In this document: positions 36,290-45,727 of the stretch, one piece after another
Layout: the number at the start of each line of letters is the position of its first letter
How positions within the stretch are numbered: position 1 is the stretch's first letter
Assembly: GCF_012843265.1 (NCBI RefSeq)
Contig: NZ_JABAIT010000005.1
Coordinates: 62,001 to 126,000 of the forward strand
DNA length: 64,000 nucleotides
DNA from: Bacillus sp. DNRA2
Lineage (GTDB): Bacteria > Bacillota > Bacilli > Bacillales > Cytobacillaceae
Direction: 5' to 3'
Notes under the pieces: model-generated
Seen by the model: only the letters and a program-made list of their open reading frames with translations
What the model was told of the DNA's origin: nothing
Database searches by the model: none
Made by a program: the position numbers and the translations under genes

Positions 36290-37257
36290 ATAAAGCCTCT
36301 GCTATTTTGTGCAATGTTATTTTCTTTAGCTAAATCCTTTCTGTACACAGTAAATTTTTGAAATCCATATGGCGGCCGTGGTTCTGTGTAAACCTTTCCT
36401 GAGGAGTTTGGTATATTGTCAACAACATTTTCCCATGTGCGATTTTGCGATTCAAATTGAACCTCACTAAGTTGTGGAAATCGCTCCAATACCCTCAAAC
36501 CAATTTGGTAGATTAATTGTTGAATAGATTTAGTATTTAATTCATGGAACACTGCTGATGCAATGTCGCTGACCTGTTCTGCTAATACATATTTATCAGG
36601 GATTTCACGGATTCCGCTCTCAACTTCTTCATACTTCCACATAATATTTAAATAAATAAACAACGGTCGATTCGAATCCTCAGGCAAGGTTGTATATTCA
36701 TCACGGACAAACCCAACAAAGGAATTTCCACATATTTTGATTAATTGGAGATCTTTGATTCCACTATAATGTTCAACTATTTCAACCGCACTGCCGTTTC
36801 TTGCGATTTCAACACATGCAAATGGAGTTTCATTGCGCGATTTTTTGAAAACATGCGGACTTGTCTTGCGTTGATGCTTTTCGATACAATTGGTAGGCAA
36901 AAATGGAAGCTCATCAGCACTAATTTTTATCGTCTCCATTTGGGAATACGTCTCGAGGAATTGTTTTGCAACATAATATAAAAAACCTTCCGTTGTATTC
37001 CCCTTATATTTGGCAAAATGTCGTTGGATAAAATTTTTCATTGAATCTGTTGCAACAACAAGTTGATTATCCCCTTCAGTGAAAGAAGTGAAAAATTGCC
37101 TTCCGCCAATAGCAACATTGATATTTAATCCCCAAATCGTATGATCGCGTGAAACTACTTCTGATTCTGGAATTTGCTTCACTCCAGACAATGGTGCTCC
37201 AAATGTTCGATAAGCATAAACTTCACCTTTTCCGTAATACATTGTGCGATTAGGCAT
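36286..37257 (-). CDS. pucL: Urate oxidase (uricase)
   Basis: A 323-residue cofactor-free uricase. Signatures: N-terminal YYGKGEVYAYRTF, the ATDSMKNFIQRHF segment with the catalytic Thr, FVGFVRDEYTTLPE, and IWKYEE-like NIMWKYEE with QFESQNRTW. It oxidises urate to 5-hydroxyisourate. In B. subtilis PucL is a fusion of an N-terminal OHCU decarboxylase domain with uricase; here only the uricase part exists and no decarboxylase gene is in the window. The ATG at 37257 follows GAGGAGTG by about 11 nt. Confidence 0.93.
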   Translation of the reverse strand: MPNRTMYYGKGEVYAYRTFGAPLSGVKQIPESEVVSRDHTIWGLNINVAIGGRQFFTSFTEGDNQLVVATDSMKNFIQRHFAKYKGNTTEGFLYYVAKQFLETYSQMETIKISADELPFLPTNCIEKHQRKTSPHVFKKSRNETPFACVEIARNGSAVEIVEHYSGIKDLQLIKICGNSFVGFVRDEYTTLPEDSNRPLFIYLNIMWKYEEVESGIREIPDKYVLAEQVSDIASAVFHELNTKSIQQLIYQIGLRVLERFPQLSEVQFESQNRTWENVVDNIPNSSGKVYTEPRPPYGFQKFTVYRKDLAKENNIAQNSRGFI

Positions 37258-37306
37258 CTACTCACTTCACTCCTCATTATCATTTCAATCGTGTTATAGG
37301 CTATCT

Positions 37307-38635
37307 TTACTTGGAAACTCGCTTTAATAATCGTTTCATTGACGAATTCGCTTCTTTTAAAATAATGCTTTTATCCATCGTTTTCATTTGACGGTTTTCC
37401 ATAATTATTTTACCGTTGATCATTGTTGTTTCTACGTCCGCGCTCGTAGCAGAGTAAACAAGACGAGATATCGGGTCAACACCAAACGAAGGAAACACGT
37501 GAAAATCTTCGAGATTTAAGATGGCAAGGTCTGCCTTTTTTCCAACCTCCAAACTACCAATTTGATGCTCTAATCCCACTGCCTCAGCACCACCAATAGT
37601 TGCCATTTTGAAAACCGTATAAGCGTTCATTGCCGTGGGACCATGAATCGATTTTTGAATCATTGATGCTAGTCTCATTTCTTTAAACATATCAAGGTTG
37701 TTATTACACGGTGCACCATCTGCGCCAAGACTTATTGGTATTTGTCTGGTCATTAAATCAGGGATTTCAGCGATACCTGAGGCTAATTTCAAATTGGAAC
37801 TTGGACAGTGACTCACCTTAATGCCTCGCTCTTTGATAATTCTTTTCTCTTCATCATTTAACCAGACGCAATGAGCAAGAATGAGCCGATGTGAGGCTAA
37901 CCCAATATGGTCAAGATAAATGACATTTCTCATCCCCCGCTCCTGCTCTATGATTCTTATTTCCTCCAAATTTTCTGAAGCGTGGGTATGGACATGGACC
38001 TGATACTGATTTGATAAATCACGTACCTCTGTCAAAAGTTCTTCTGTACAAGAAATGACAAACCTTGGACTAAATGCATATTGGATACGACCATGATCAT
38101 AATTGTGCCACTTTTCTAAGAGGTCAACGCTTTGTTGTAGCGATTTCTTAGTCGATTCAAACAAGCGAATTGGGACGTCATTCCCTTTGTCCATCATCAC
38201 CTTTCCGGAAATGGCTCGAATGCCACTACCTGCAATCGCCAAAAACGCCGAATCCGCATGGTGGACCGTTTCCATATCAACAATTGCTGTCGTTCCACTT
38301 TGAATAAGTTCCCCTATTCCGAGCATTGCCGAATAATAGATTGATTCTTGATCATGTGCAGCTTCAAGCGGCCAGATTTTCTGTTTTAACCAGTCTAGTA
38401 ATTCCAAATCATCCGCTTGACCACGGAACAAAGTTTGACACAGATGGATATGAGTTTGAATGAATCCTGGAATGACCGTTTTGCCTGAAGCGTCAATGAT
38501 TTTCTCAACCCCAAGTGATGAAATCTTCGTTCCAATTTCCGAAATTGTATCTTTTTCAATTAATAAGTCCCCGTAAACAATCTCGTTATCAGGATTCATT
38601 GTAATAATTTCGGCATTCCGTATTAACATTTTCAC
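37307..38635 (-). CDS. Amidohydrolase, aminopurine deaminase type (TrzA/GuaD-like)
   Basis: A 442-residue metal-dependent deaminase of the ATZ/TRZ/guanine deaminase group. Zn-binding HxH in GFIQTHIHLCQTLFRG, then VHTHASENLEEIR (His and catalytic Glu), LILAHCVWL (His), VSHCPSSNLKLASG and SLGADGAPCNN (Asp). Members deaminate guanine, 8-oxoguanine, 5'-deoxyadenosine or S-adenosylhomocysteine. Location between adenine deaminase and uricase favours a purine base, possibly guanine or 8-oxoguanine, but this is inference. The GTG at 38635 is used because GCGAGG lies 7 nt before it; the ATG at 38629 is the alternative. Confidence 0.8.
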   Translation of the reverse strand: MKMLIRNAEIITMNPDNEIVYGDLLIEKDTISEIGTKISSLGVEKIIDASGKTVIPGFIQTHIHLCQTLFRGQADDLELLDWLKQKIWPLEAAHDQESIYYSAMLGIGELIQSGTTAIVDMETVHHADSAFLAIAGSGIRAISGKVMMDKGNDVPIRLFESTKKSLQQSVDLLEKWHNYDHGRIQYAFSPRFVISCTEELLTEVRDLSNQYQVHVHTHASENLEEIRIIEQERGMRNVIYLDHIGLASHRLILAHCVWLNDEEKRIIKERGIKVSHCPSSNLKLASGIAEIPDLMTRQIPISLGADGAPCNNNLDMFKEMRLASMIQKSIHGPTAMNAYTVFKMATIGGAEAVGLEHQIGSLEVGKKADLAILNLEDFHVFPSFGVDPISRLVYSATSADVETTMINGKIIMENRQMKTMDKSIILKEANSSMKRLLKRVSK

Positions 38636-38670
38636 CCGATATCCTCGCCCCTTATCTATAAACATATGAA

Positions 38671-40410
38671 TTAATTACCCGCCTCTATTCCAATATGCTG
38701 AAAGCTCTGAACATCAAACAAACCTAAATCTGTCAGTTTTAATTGTGGGATAACGGGTAAAGCCAGGAAGGACAGTGTTAAAAACGGATTAAATTCATGA
38801 GATGCCCCTAATTTTGCCAAAGCGTGATTTACTTCCGATAATTGGTGATACACCGTTAAGTAGTCCTCCTCGGAAATGATTCCACCAATCGCTAATGGAA
38901 GCTGTGCAAGTATTTGTTTATCCCGTACCACCATCAGGCCGCCTCCGATTTTTTGAATCGCCTCAATTGCAAACAGAATCTCATCATCATTTGTTCCAGT
39001 AACAATTAAATTGTGTGAATCATGGGCAATAGTAGTAGCTATCGCTCCCTGTTTCAGCTTTAGCCCTTTAACAATTCCAAGCCCAATATTTCCAAGCGAA
39101 TGATGTCTTTCGATCACTGCCATTTTTAATTGATCCTTGAATATGGATGGGACAAAGAAACCCTGTTTGACAACAACCTCTTCAACGACATGCTTAGTTA
39201 TTAAGCTATTAGGGATAATTTCAATAATATTAGCTTTGTTTGTTTTAGTTAACGGAATGCTCAGATCTTGCTCTGTTATTGGTTTAATGTTGACGCTCTG
39301 GGTTAGTTCACTAGCTTGTCTAGCCTTGAATGCACAGACGATTTTCCCGTTTTCAGCAGCTAATTTCCCTGCTGCATATACTTGATTAATTTTAACCTTC
39401 TCTAAATCTTCGAGTATCAGAAAATCCGCCTCATAGCCAGGGGCAATCGCCCCCTTATTGGTTAAACCGTAACATTCTGCAGCGTTGAGAGTAGCGATTG
39501 TAAGTGCTGCAATTGGATCCATTCCATATTCGATTGAAAGTCTTACATGATGATCGATACTTCCTTCACTCATTAAATCATCTATATGTTTATCATCAGT
39601 ACCAAAGAGGCACCGCCGTGAATTCCATCCGTTTACAACAGAAATCAAATTTGGGAGATCCTTCGCAACTGATCCTTGACGAATAATTACATACATTCCT
39701 TTTTGTAACCGCTCCTTCGCTTCACTTACAGATACGGCTTCATGATCGGTTTTTATGCCTATGGCAGAATAAACATCAATAGCCTGACCATGTAAACCAG
39801 CAGCATGACCATCAATCTTTTTTCCAAAACGATGAGCCCCACTCAGCTTGTCAATCATTTGCTTACTTCCATCATGCACTGACGGATAATCCATTACTTC
39901 TCCTAAACCTAATACACGTGGGTGGTGATAAAATGGGGCTAAATCACTGGCCAAAAGTACAGCACCAGCATTTTCGAAAGGAGTAGCAGGGACACATGAC
40001 GGTAACATATAAAATACATTTAGGGGCAGACTTTCGGAGGCATCTAGCATAAATTTGAGTCCTTCAACACCAGCAACATTGGCGATTTCATGTGGGTCAG
40101 CAATAATTGTTGTAACACCATGGGGAAGGACGACCTTTGCAAATTCTACAGGAGTGACCATTGAGGATTCAATGTGGACATGACCATCAATAAACGCAGG
40201 ACAAATATACTTATTTTTCGCATCAATTTCAATTTCCCCATCATATTGACCCAATCCTGCGATATATCCATCAACAATGGCTACATCTACAAGAAGCAAT
40301 TCCTGGTTGAAAACATCAACCACAAATCCATTTTTAATTACCAAGTCTGCCTTCATCCGTTTAGATGCAACCTCGATTCGTTTAATCAATGCTTTATTAC
40401 TAAAAGTCAA
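38671..40410 (-). CDS. ade: Adenine deaminase
   Basis: A 579-residue amidohydrolase of the AdeC family converting adenine to hypoxanthine and ammonia. Signatures: FIDGHVHIESSMVTP (HxH), GVTTIIADPHEIANV, DGHAAGLHGQAI, TDHEAVS, and FGTDDKHIDDL; C-terminal AdeC-specific domain with IAHDSHNLIVTGT. Length is as in B. subtilis AdeC. The TTG start at 40410 follows GGAGG by about 8 nt. It is the first gene of the minus-strand purine cluster and feeds hypoxanthine to a xanthine dehydrogenase not present in the window. Confidence 0.95.
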   Translation of the reverse strand: MTFSNKALIKRIEVASKRMKADLVIKNGFVVDVFNQELLLVDVAIVDGYIAGLGQYDGEIEIDAKNKYICPAFIDGHVHIESSMVTPVEFAKVVLPHGVTTIIADPHEIANVAGVEGLKFMLDASESLPLNVFYMLPSCVPATPFENAGAVLLASDLAPFYHHPRVLGLGEVMDYPSVHDGSKQMIDKLSGAHRFGKKIDGHAAGLHGQAIDVYSAIGIKTDHEAVSVSEAKERLQKGMYVIIRQGSVAKDLPNLISVVNGWNSRRCLFGTDDKHIDDLMSEGSIDHHVRLSIEYGMDPIAALTIATLNAAECYGLTNKGAIAPGYEADFLILEDLEKVKINQVYAAGKLAAENGKIVCAFKARQASELTQSVNIKPITEQDLSIPLTKTNKANIIEIIPNSLITKHVVEEVVVKQGFFVPSIFKDQLKMAVIERHHSLGNIGLGIVKGLKLKQGAIATTIAHDSHNLIVTGTNDDEILFAIEAIQKIGGGLMVVRDKQILAQLPLAIGGIISEEDYLTVYHQLSEVNHALAKLGASHEFNPFLTLSFLALPVIPQLKLTDLGLFDVQSFQHIGIEAGN

Positions 40411-40456
40411 GCCAACCGCCTCCTCCTTTAGTCTCTGAATAATAAGTGCTTATTTC

Positions 40457-40470
40457 TGTTATATTTAACA
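40457..40470. promoter_or_regulatory. 14-bp perfect palindrome upstream of ade
   Basis: TGTTATATTTAACA, 47 bp upstream of the ade start and between ade and the trpB terminator. It resembles a TnrA/GlnR half-site arrangement but with a 4-nt instead of 7-nt core, so the binding factor is uncertain. Position fits an operator for the purine cluster. Confidence 0.3.
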
Positions 40471-40472
40471 AT

Positions 40473-40498
40473 AAAAAAAAAAGCACCGAATGGCGCTT
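40473..40498 (-). terminator. Rho-independent terminator of trpB
   Basis: AAGCACC paired with GGCGCTT (one G-T pair), 4-nt loop, ten T on the minus-strand side. Confidence 0.85.
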
Positions 40499-40517
40499 CT
40501 TTTGTTAAATAATCTGA

Positions 40518-41684
40518 CTATTTTTTTAACATTTCAAATACTTGTTCAACATCTTTATCGCCTCGACCAGAAACATTGACAATGATAATTTGGTCTTTGG
40601 CCATGGTAGGTGCTAGTTTGATAGCATAAGCAACAGCATGAGAGCTTTCTAATGCAGGAATAATTCCTTCAAGTTTTGATAGTACTTGGAATCCGTTTAG
40701 CGCTTCCTCACCAGTAACTGAAACATATTCTGCTCGGGAGATTGTTTTTAAATAACTATGTTCTGGACCTGCACCTGGATAATCTAGACCAGCAGCAACT
40801 GAATACGTTGGCATTGGATTACCCTCTTCGTCCTGTAGCACTATGCATTTAAAACCATGCAATTCCCCAGGAGTCCCTTGAGTCAAAGTTGCAGCTTCTG
40901 ATGGTTCCACACCAATTAAGCGAACAGTTTCATCTGGAATATACTCTGCAAATGAACCAATGGCATTACTTCCACCTCCGACACATGCTAAAACAGCATC
41001 AGGAAGTCTACCTTCTTTTTCTAGAATTTGCTTTCGGCTTTCCTTACTGATTACAGATTGGAAATGTTTAACCATTGTAGGGAAAGGATGTGGACCAACA
41101 GCTGAACCGAGTAAATAAAAAGTATGTTGATAGTTCTGCACTAAATCAGCAAAAGCTTCATCTACTGCATCCTTAAGACGGGCTTGTCCCTTTGTAACAG
41201 CGACTACTTTCGCACCGAGTAATTCCATTCTAAATACATTCAATGCCTGGCGCTTTGTATCTTCTGCACCCATGTAGATTGTACAGTCCATCCCGAACAT
41301 TGCACATGCAGTTGCAGTTGCGACTCCATGCTGCCCTGCCCCAGTCTCAGCAATGACACGCTTTGCACCCATACGCTTTGCTAACAAAATTTGTCCTAGA
41401 ACATTATTAATCTTATGAGAACCGGTATGGTTCAAATCCTCCCGCTTTAAATAAATCTTTGCTCCACCTAGTTCTTTTGTTAAGCGTTCGGCAAAATAGA
41501 GTGGACTCTCACGGCCAACGTATTCTCTAAAATAATAAGAAAGCTCCTCATTGAAATCAGGATCATCCTTATATTTCAAAAATTCCTGTTCTAGTATGTT
41601 TAGCACATTCTGAAGCTCAGCGGGAACAAAGCTTCCCCCAAACTCACCAAAATAACCTGACTTCTCTTGGCTAACTTGACTCAT
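40518..41684 (-). CDS. trpB: Tryptophan synthase beta chain (unlinked copy)
   Basis: A 388-residue TrpB of the TrpB1 type. The PLP lysine is K91 in [11 protein letters not shown], the catalytic Glu is E113 in AETGAGQHG, and the phosphate-binding GGGSNAIG is present. It condenses indole with serine. No trpA, trpC, trpD, trpE or trpF is nearby and it has its own terminator, so this is a stand-alone trpB, either a second copy or a relocated gene. The COMM-type contacts with TrpA look conserved, so function with an alpha subunit encoded elsewhere is possible. AAGGAGATGAG precedes the ATG. Confidence 0.92.
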   Translation of the reverse strand: MSQVSQEKSGYFGEFGGSFVPAELQNVLNILEQEFLKYKDDPDFNEELSYYFREYVGRESPLYFAERLTKELGGAKIYLKREDLNHTGSHKINNVLGQILLAKRMGAKRVIAETGAGQHGVATATACAMFGMDCTIYMGAEDTKRQALNVFRMELLGAKVVAVTKGQARLKDAVDEAFADLVQNYQHTFYLLGSAVGPHPFPTMVKHFQSVISKESRKQILEKEGRLPDAVLACVGGGSNAIGSFAEYIPDETVRLIGVEPSEAATLTQGTPGELHGFKCIVLQDEEGNPMPTYSVAAGLDYPGAGPEHSYLKTISRAEYVSVTGEEALNGFQVLSKLEGIIPALESSHAVAYAIKLAPTMAKDQIIIVNVSGRGDKDVEQVFEMLKK

Positions 41685-41788
41685 CTAAACTCATCTCCTT
41701 AATAATGAACAAATACTCGAGAAAATTATACCACTACTTTTATTTTGGGTTCAACTCTATATTCAGATTATTCTATATATAAACCTTC

Positions 41789-42313
41789 CTACTCCTTCAA
41801 TTCCATTAAGACTTTGTCAATTTTTTCATCGAGCTTTTCTAGGCTCTTTAAAGCTCGGGTTTGGTCAATTTGTCGATAATGGTGAAGTCCGCCCGGTTCT
41901 TCGTCCATTTCATCAGCTTGTTTAATGATTGCCTGCATTTTTGTTCTGACAACCTCCCCACCAGGAAGAAATGAATCAGTATGAAAAAGGATTGCTAATG
42001 AAATTTCTTTGGCCTTAACCGGATTTTCACCGCAACGAATTAATAGTTTATGAGCACGTTCTGCACCTTTAATTGCATGTATATCATTTTTTCGATATAA
42101 TTCATAATCCCATTTTCCATCCTTGTACCAAGTATAATGGCCAATATCATGTAGGAATCCGGCTTTAGCAGCAATGTCCACATCTTCGCCCGCTTGCCAC
42201 GCCAGTTCAAAAGCATGATATGATACCGAAATAGCATGAACAAGGCCAGAACGAGTAATGTACTTTTGCGCAATATGGTGTTTAAAAAGGTCAGCTAATT
42301 TCACATCTCTCAT
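41789..42313 (-). CDS. HD-domain phosphohydrolase
   Basis: A 174-residue HD-superfamily protein. Metal ligands: His in GLVHAISVSYHAFEL, the H-D pair in FLHDIGHYTWYK, and later His/Asp in ILFHTDSFLPGG and KQADEMDE. The family hydrolyses phosphate esters or nucleotides; the substrate is not predictable. The insert after the HD motif (DGKWDYELYRKNDIHAIKGA) is like other Bacillus HD proteins of this size. A GGAAG site precedes the ATG. Confidence 0.8.
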   Translation of the reverse strand: MRDVKLADLFKHHIAQKYITRSGLVHAISVSYHAFELAWQAGEDVDIAAKAGFLHDIGHYTWYKDGKWDYELYRKNDIHAIKGAERAHKLLIRCGENPVKAKEISLAILFHTDSFLPGGEVVRTKMQAIIKQADEMDEEPGGLHHYRQIDQTRALKSLEKLDEKIDKVLMELKE

Positions 42314-42491
42314 GTTTTCACTTCCTCTTGATTGAGATTATATAAATAATAAGAAAATACACTCGTGGAAATAAGTAAATTTTTATAATTTTATCAAATT
42401 TATAGTTTTTTTCAACTTTTTCGTATCAGTAAACAGCTTATTTCTTTATATATATGAACAAGAGCAATGATTGTTAATAAAACACAAAGAA

Positions 42492-42513
42492 CCCTTTGGC
42501 TAATGCCAAAGGG
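42492..42513 (+). terminator. Orphan plus-strand terminator
   Basis: CCCTTTGGC paired with GCCAAAGGG, TAAT loop, then CTTTTTG. No plus-strand gene precedes it; upstream on this strand is only the antisense of the HD gene and 178 bp without a recognised ORF, so it may end an unidentified small RNA or be left from a lost gene. Confidence 0.8.
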
Positions 42514-42522
42514 CTTTTTGTA

Positions 42523-43279
42523 TTAACATCTTAGGGGACCCAACCATAAACATCAGTTAATTCTTTTTAATACACTTTAAAATGTTTTCTTCATTTTAGA
42601 AGAACTACATTCTTTAGAATTACTGATGTGTGTTTGTTCCGCTAGAGGAATTCAATCACTAGTTTCTTCACACTAGTTTTTTGTTCCTGACAAACACAAT
42701 ATTTTCGATCATTTAATCGAAGACTCGCTTATCCTTCGGCTTTAAAATTTCATTTCAGTACCGATCCTATAATGGGGTAATGTTGAAATTACTAATTATT
42801 AATGTGTATCAATGAGTATTAATAATTTTCATTTCCTTACGAGCAGTTCATTATTCTACTTTTGTTAAGCTTCAACCTTTGAATCAATTTCCCACTTTTT
42901 CAACAACGTATCACCGAAATTGTCGTTGATCATATCTCCATCTCACTGTTCTAATCCATTATTTACAAAGAATTTCTTTACATTCTTTGTTTTGGTGGAT
43001 CGTATTTCGAATAGTGTTTTGGTAGAACACTTCTCTTCTACGTATATAAGTTATCATAGGTAGAATTTCCGTATTCAGCCAATTGATGTTGACTATGAAT
43101 TGTTGTGGTACAGATTCTTTGGTTTCCATTTACTAAAGTGGAAAAATTGATGTCTGCCGCTTCCACTTGACCATTTAGGCTATGGCCTTATTTTGAAACT
43201 GGCTCTCGATAAGAATAAGTTACTCGTTCACTTTTTTACGGAACGAACACTTATATGGCTGAGTCTCCTAAGATGTTAA
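42523..43279. mobile_element. 757-bp non-coding element with 26-bp imperfect terminal inverted repeats (MITE or decayed IS candidate)
   Basis: The left end TTAACATCTTAGGGGACC (continuing CAACCATA, 42523-42548) and the reverse complement of the right end TTAACATCTTAGGAGACT (continuing CAGCCATA, 43254-43279) agree at 23 of 26 positions. Both ends begin with TTAA, which may itself be the duplicated target. The inside has stops in all frames; on the minus strand short protein-like stretches persist (for example KNVKKFFVNNGLEQ, stop, DGDMINDNFGDTLLKKWEID), so it may be a dead gene carried by the element. It lies right next to a terminator hairpin, a common landing site for some insertion sequences. 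Confidence 0.5.
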
Positions 43280-43458
43280 CTTGTTTGTTTGTTTCTTTCT
43301 ATGGTTTAAATATATCATAAATTCTGAACAATGAAGACCTGAATTGTGACAAACAGATGAACATTTCAAACTGTTTAGAATATTCAGTTTATAAATAATA
43401 CTGACACCGTTATTCCGTTTTTAATATTGTTAATGTTTTAAAATTGTTTACAATCACC

Positions 43459-43492
43459 AAAAAAGACACAGGAACTCAGGCCTATGTCTTTT
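43459..43492 (-). terminator. Rho-independent terminator
   Basis: AAAAGACACAGG paired with CCTATGTCTTTT (two mismatches) and a T run on the minus-strand side. Confidence 0.75.
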
Positions 43493-43502
43493 AATGTTTA
43501 AG

Positions 43503-43844
43503 CTAATGTCCATTTAACCCGCCTATAACTAGTGTAATACTCCAGCATTCCATATCAAGCATATCGTTGAACTTAATCGTCGATACCCTTAGTTCATTAA
43601 AATCAGGTGGCATCTTTACCCCCTGTTGGATCAAATAATTTAGAAGCTGGTTTTGGGACATTTCTTCAATTCCTAATGTTGGGATGAAATAGGTTACGAA
43701 GGTGTATTCATCTTCACTCCAAACTTGAGTTATCATTGGCCGTCCATCTTTTAAATGATTCGTTTGCTCCATAATGGTGTTGGAATTATCAAATTCATCC
43801 GCCTTATTAAGGATTGGCACCTTGAATTTTAGGCTCCCCTGCAT
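43503..43844 (-). CDS. Hypothetical protein
   Basis: A 113-residue soluble protein of unknown family. It has a mixed strand/helix pattern (QVWSEDEYTFVTYFIPT, then LNYLIQQGVKMPPDFNEL) and ends in a hydrophobic strand and GGLNGH. No signal peptide or catalytic motif. ATG at 43844 is preferred since GGAGGT lies 7 nt upstream; the upstream ATG at 43859 overlaps that site. It is a single gene with its own terminator, so it is probably expressed. Confidence 0.6.
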   Translation of the reverse strand: MQGSLKFKVPILNKADEFDNSNTIMEQTNHLKDGRPMITQVWSEDEYTFVTYFIPTLGIEEMSQNQLLNYLIQQGVKMPPDFNELRVSTIKFNDMLDMECWSITLVIGGLNGH

Positions 43845-44020
43845 AGCACTAACCTCCATTCTTCTTTCTTATTTGCATATATATAAGTGATTAGCTTTAT
43901 CAAAATCCTTGTAGGTACAATTATCCATGGTCAGTTTCATTGTATAATAATTTTATTATTACCAAGAATATCAAAATTGAATTTTTTAGGAATTATCAAT
44001 GCGAGGCGGAAAATGCAAAA

Positions 44021-44055
44021 AAAGGTCACATAGAGTAATGATCTATGTGACCTTT
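44021..44055 (-). terminator. Rho-independent terminator of the aminotransferase gene
   Basis: AAAGGTCACATAGA paired with TCTATGTGACCTTT, 7-nt loop, seven T on the minus-strand side. Confidence 0.95.
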
Positions 44056-44071
44056 GGAGTTTAGTTTTCGT

Positions 44072-45154
44072 TTAGTTTTCGTTTACTTCAATCACCCAGT
44101 TAAATGGATCTTCGATTTTTCCATTTTGGATTCCTGTAAGAGTGTCATATAATTTTTGAGATAATTCTCCTGTTTCTCCATTGTTAATGGAAAGCTTTTC
44201 ACCATGCCAGAACAACTCTCCAACTGGAGAAATGACAGCTGCAGTACCAGTACCAAATACTTCTTCCAATTGACCATCCTTATAAGCTGCAAAAACTTCA
44301 TCCATCGAAATTTTTCGCTCAGACACAGGAACGTTCCAATACTTTAACAATTCAATAATCGAGCTGCGGGTAATTCCTTCTAAGATGCTTCCACTTAATT
44401 CCGGTGTAACAACTTCACCATTTATTTTAAAGAAGATGTTCATGCTACCAACTTCTTCAACGTATTTCTTTTCTTTTCCGTCAAGCCATAATACCTGTGA
44501 GTAGCCTTTTTCGTTAGCAACTTCTTGCGCCTTAAGACTTGCTGCGTAGTTCCCACCTGTTTTTGCAGTTCCAGTACCACCTTTAACAGTACGTGCAAAC
44601 TCTTGTTCAACTGCAATTTTTACTGGAGCAATTCCTTCTTTATAATAAGCACCTACAGGCGACATGATAATCATAAGCTTATATTGTGTTGAAGCACTTA
44701 CACCAAGATAAGGCTGTGTTGAAATAATGAAAGGTCGAATGTACAGTGATGTTCCTTCAACATTTGGAATCCATTCACGGTCTATCCATACCAATTTTTT
44801 CAATCCTTCTAACACTAACTCTTCGTCAATATGTGGAATACATAAGCGATCATTTGATTGGTTTAAGCGTTTAAAGTTACGCTCTGGTCTGAATAATAAA
44901 ATTCTGCCATCCTTCGTCAAATAAGCTTTAAGTCCTTCAAAAACAGTTTGTCCATAATGAAAAACGACTGAAGCTGGGTCTAAAGTAATAGGTTGGTAAG
45001 GCACAATTTGTGGTGTATGCCAACCTTCACCTTGTTTGTAATCCATCATCAGCATGTGGTCAGTAAATACTTTCCCGAATCCTAGATTCGAAAAATCTGG
45101 TTTTTCCTTTTTGGCCGTTGTTAATTGAATCTCAATTGCTTTCTGTCCGTCCAT
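44072..45154 (-). CDS. ilvE: Branched-chain amino acid aminotransferase
   Basis: A 360-residue fold-type IV PLP aminotransferase, of the class II (ilvK/YwaA-like) branched-chain type. Signatures: [47 protein letters not shown] with the PLP region, [20 protein letters not shown] and [12 protein letters not shown]. It transfers amino groups between Leu/Ile/Val and 2-oxoglutarate. An 11-bp direct repeat (GTTTTCGTTTA twice, 44063-44084) spans the stop codon. No T-box fits in the short upstream gap. Confidence 0.93.
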   Translation of the reverse strand: MDGQKAIEIQLTTAKKEKPDFSNLGFGKVFTDHMLMMDYKQGEGWHTPQIVPYQPITLDPASVVFHYGQTVFEGLKAYLTKDGRILLFRPERNFKRLNQSNDRLCIPHIDEELVLEGLKKLVWIDREWIPNVEGTSLYIRPFIISTQPYLGVSASTQYKLMIIMSPVGAYYKEGIAPVKIAVEQEFARTVKGGTGTAKTGGNYAASLKAQEVANEKGYSQVLWLDGKEKKYVEEVGSMNIFFKINGEVVTPELSGSILEGITRSSIIELLKYWNVPVSERKISMDEVFAAYKDGQLEEVFGTGTAAVISPVGELFWHGEKLSINNGETGELSQKLYDTLTGIQNGKIEDPFNWVIEVNEN

Positions 45155-45284
45155 TTTTGACTATCCCCTTGTTTAAAAGTTTTTGGTAAAACTTTCGAAA
45201 ATGAAAATCTATAAAAGCTATTTTACCGCTAATGATATGCTACAACAACAATAATACAAAATTTTTTTGAAAATTTGGTTTATC

Positions 45285-45650
45285 TCAATCAACTGATTCC
45301 TCTTTTTCCTTTAGTTCTTTTCCCAAATCTTCACTAAATTTATCAAGTAAAATTGCTGTATCAATCAAATGATTATTAAAAATCTGGCGCACAATATTCA
45401 ACAAGTCAATAATCATCGGATCCCTTAACGAATAAAGGACCCGATTTCCGTCTTTTGTGCCCGTTACAATATTTTTATTCCGTAAAACACTTAGCTGTTG
45501 TGATACTGATGACCCCTCCGCACCAGTAATTGTCAACAGCTCATTGACATTTTTATCACCCTCACTAAGTAGTTCAAGAATTCGAATCCTTAGTGGGTGT
45601 GCGAGTGCCTTAAAAAAATCTGCTTTGAATTGCTGTAATTGTAAATCCAT
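45285..45650 (-). CDS. ArsR-family transcriptional regulator
   Basis: A 121-residue winged-helix repressor. The helix-turn-helix is clear: LAHPLRIRILELLSEGDKNV, NELLTITGAEGSSVSQQLSV, then the wing GTKDGNRVLYSLRDP. No Cys in a classical metal-binding arrangement is visible, so the ligand is unknown. ATG at 45650 is used since GGAGGAG lies 5 nt upstream; in-frame extension to 45794 runs back into the SulP gene. It is 77 bp downstream of sulP, likely the same transcript, and may autoregulate it. Confidence 0.88.
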   Translation of the reverse strand: MDLQLQQFKADFFKALAHPLRIRILELLSEGDKNVNELLTITGAEGSSVSQQLSVLRNKNIVTGTKDGNRVLYSLRDPMIIDLLNIVRQIFNNHLIDTAILLDKFSEDLGKELKEKEESVD

Positions 45651-45727
45651 TTTCTCCTCCAATAAATCCCCACGGACCAACTCAAGTTTTTCGGTCGAGA
45701 TGTTAGTCCAATGCCTTTTTTTCTTCA

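Larger units (their letters stand above)
42314..43502. other. 1.19-kb gene-free stretch
   Basis: No ORF above about 40 codons with a plausible start, no tRNA or rRNA seen. It contains the orphan terminator (42492-42513), the 757-bp element with inverted ends (42523-43279), an inner perfect inverted repeat AATTATTAAT / ATTAATAATT around 42794-42827, and the terminator of the next gene (43459-43492). Confidence 0.6.

Noticed and set aside
40457-40470. A TnrA or GlnR box upstream of the purine cluster
   Set aside because: The palindrome TGTTATATTTAACA has a 4-nt centre, not the 7-nt one of TGTNA-N7-TNACA, so I list it only as an unnamed palindrome.
45155-45284. A T-box leader for the branched-chain aminotransferase gene
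   Set aside because: The gap is too short and has no T-box sequence or specifier stem that I can see.
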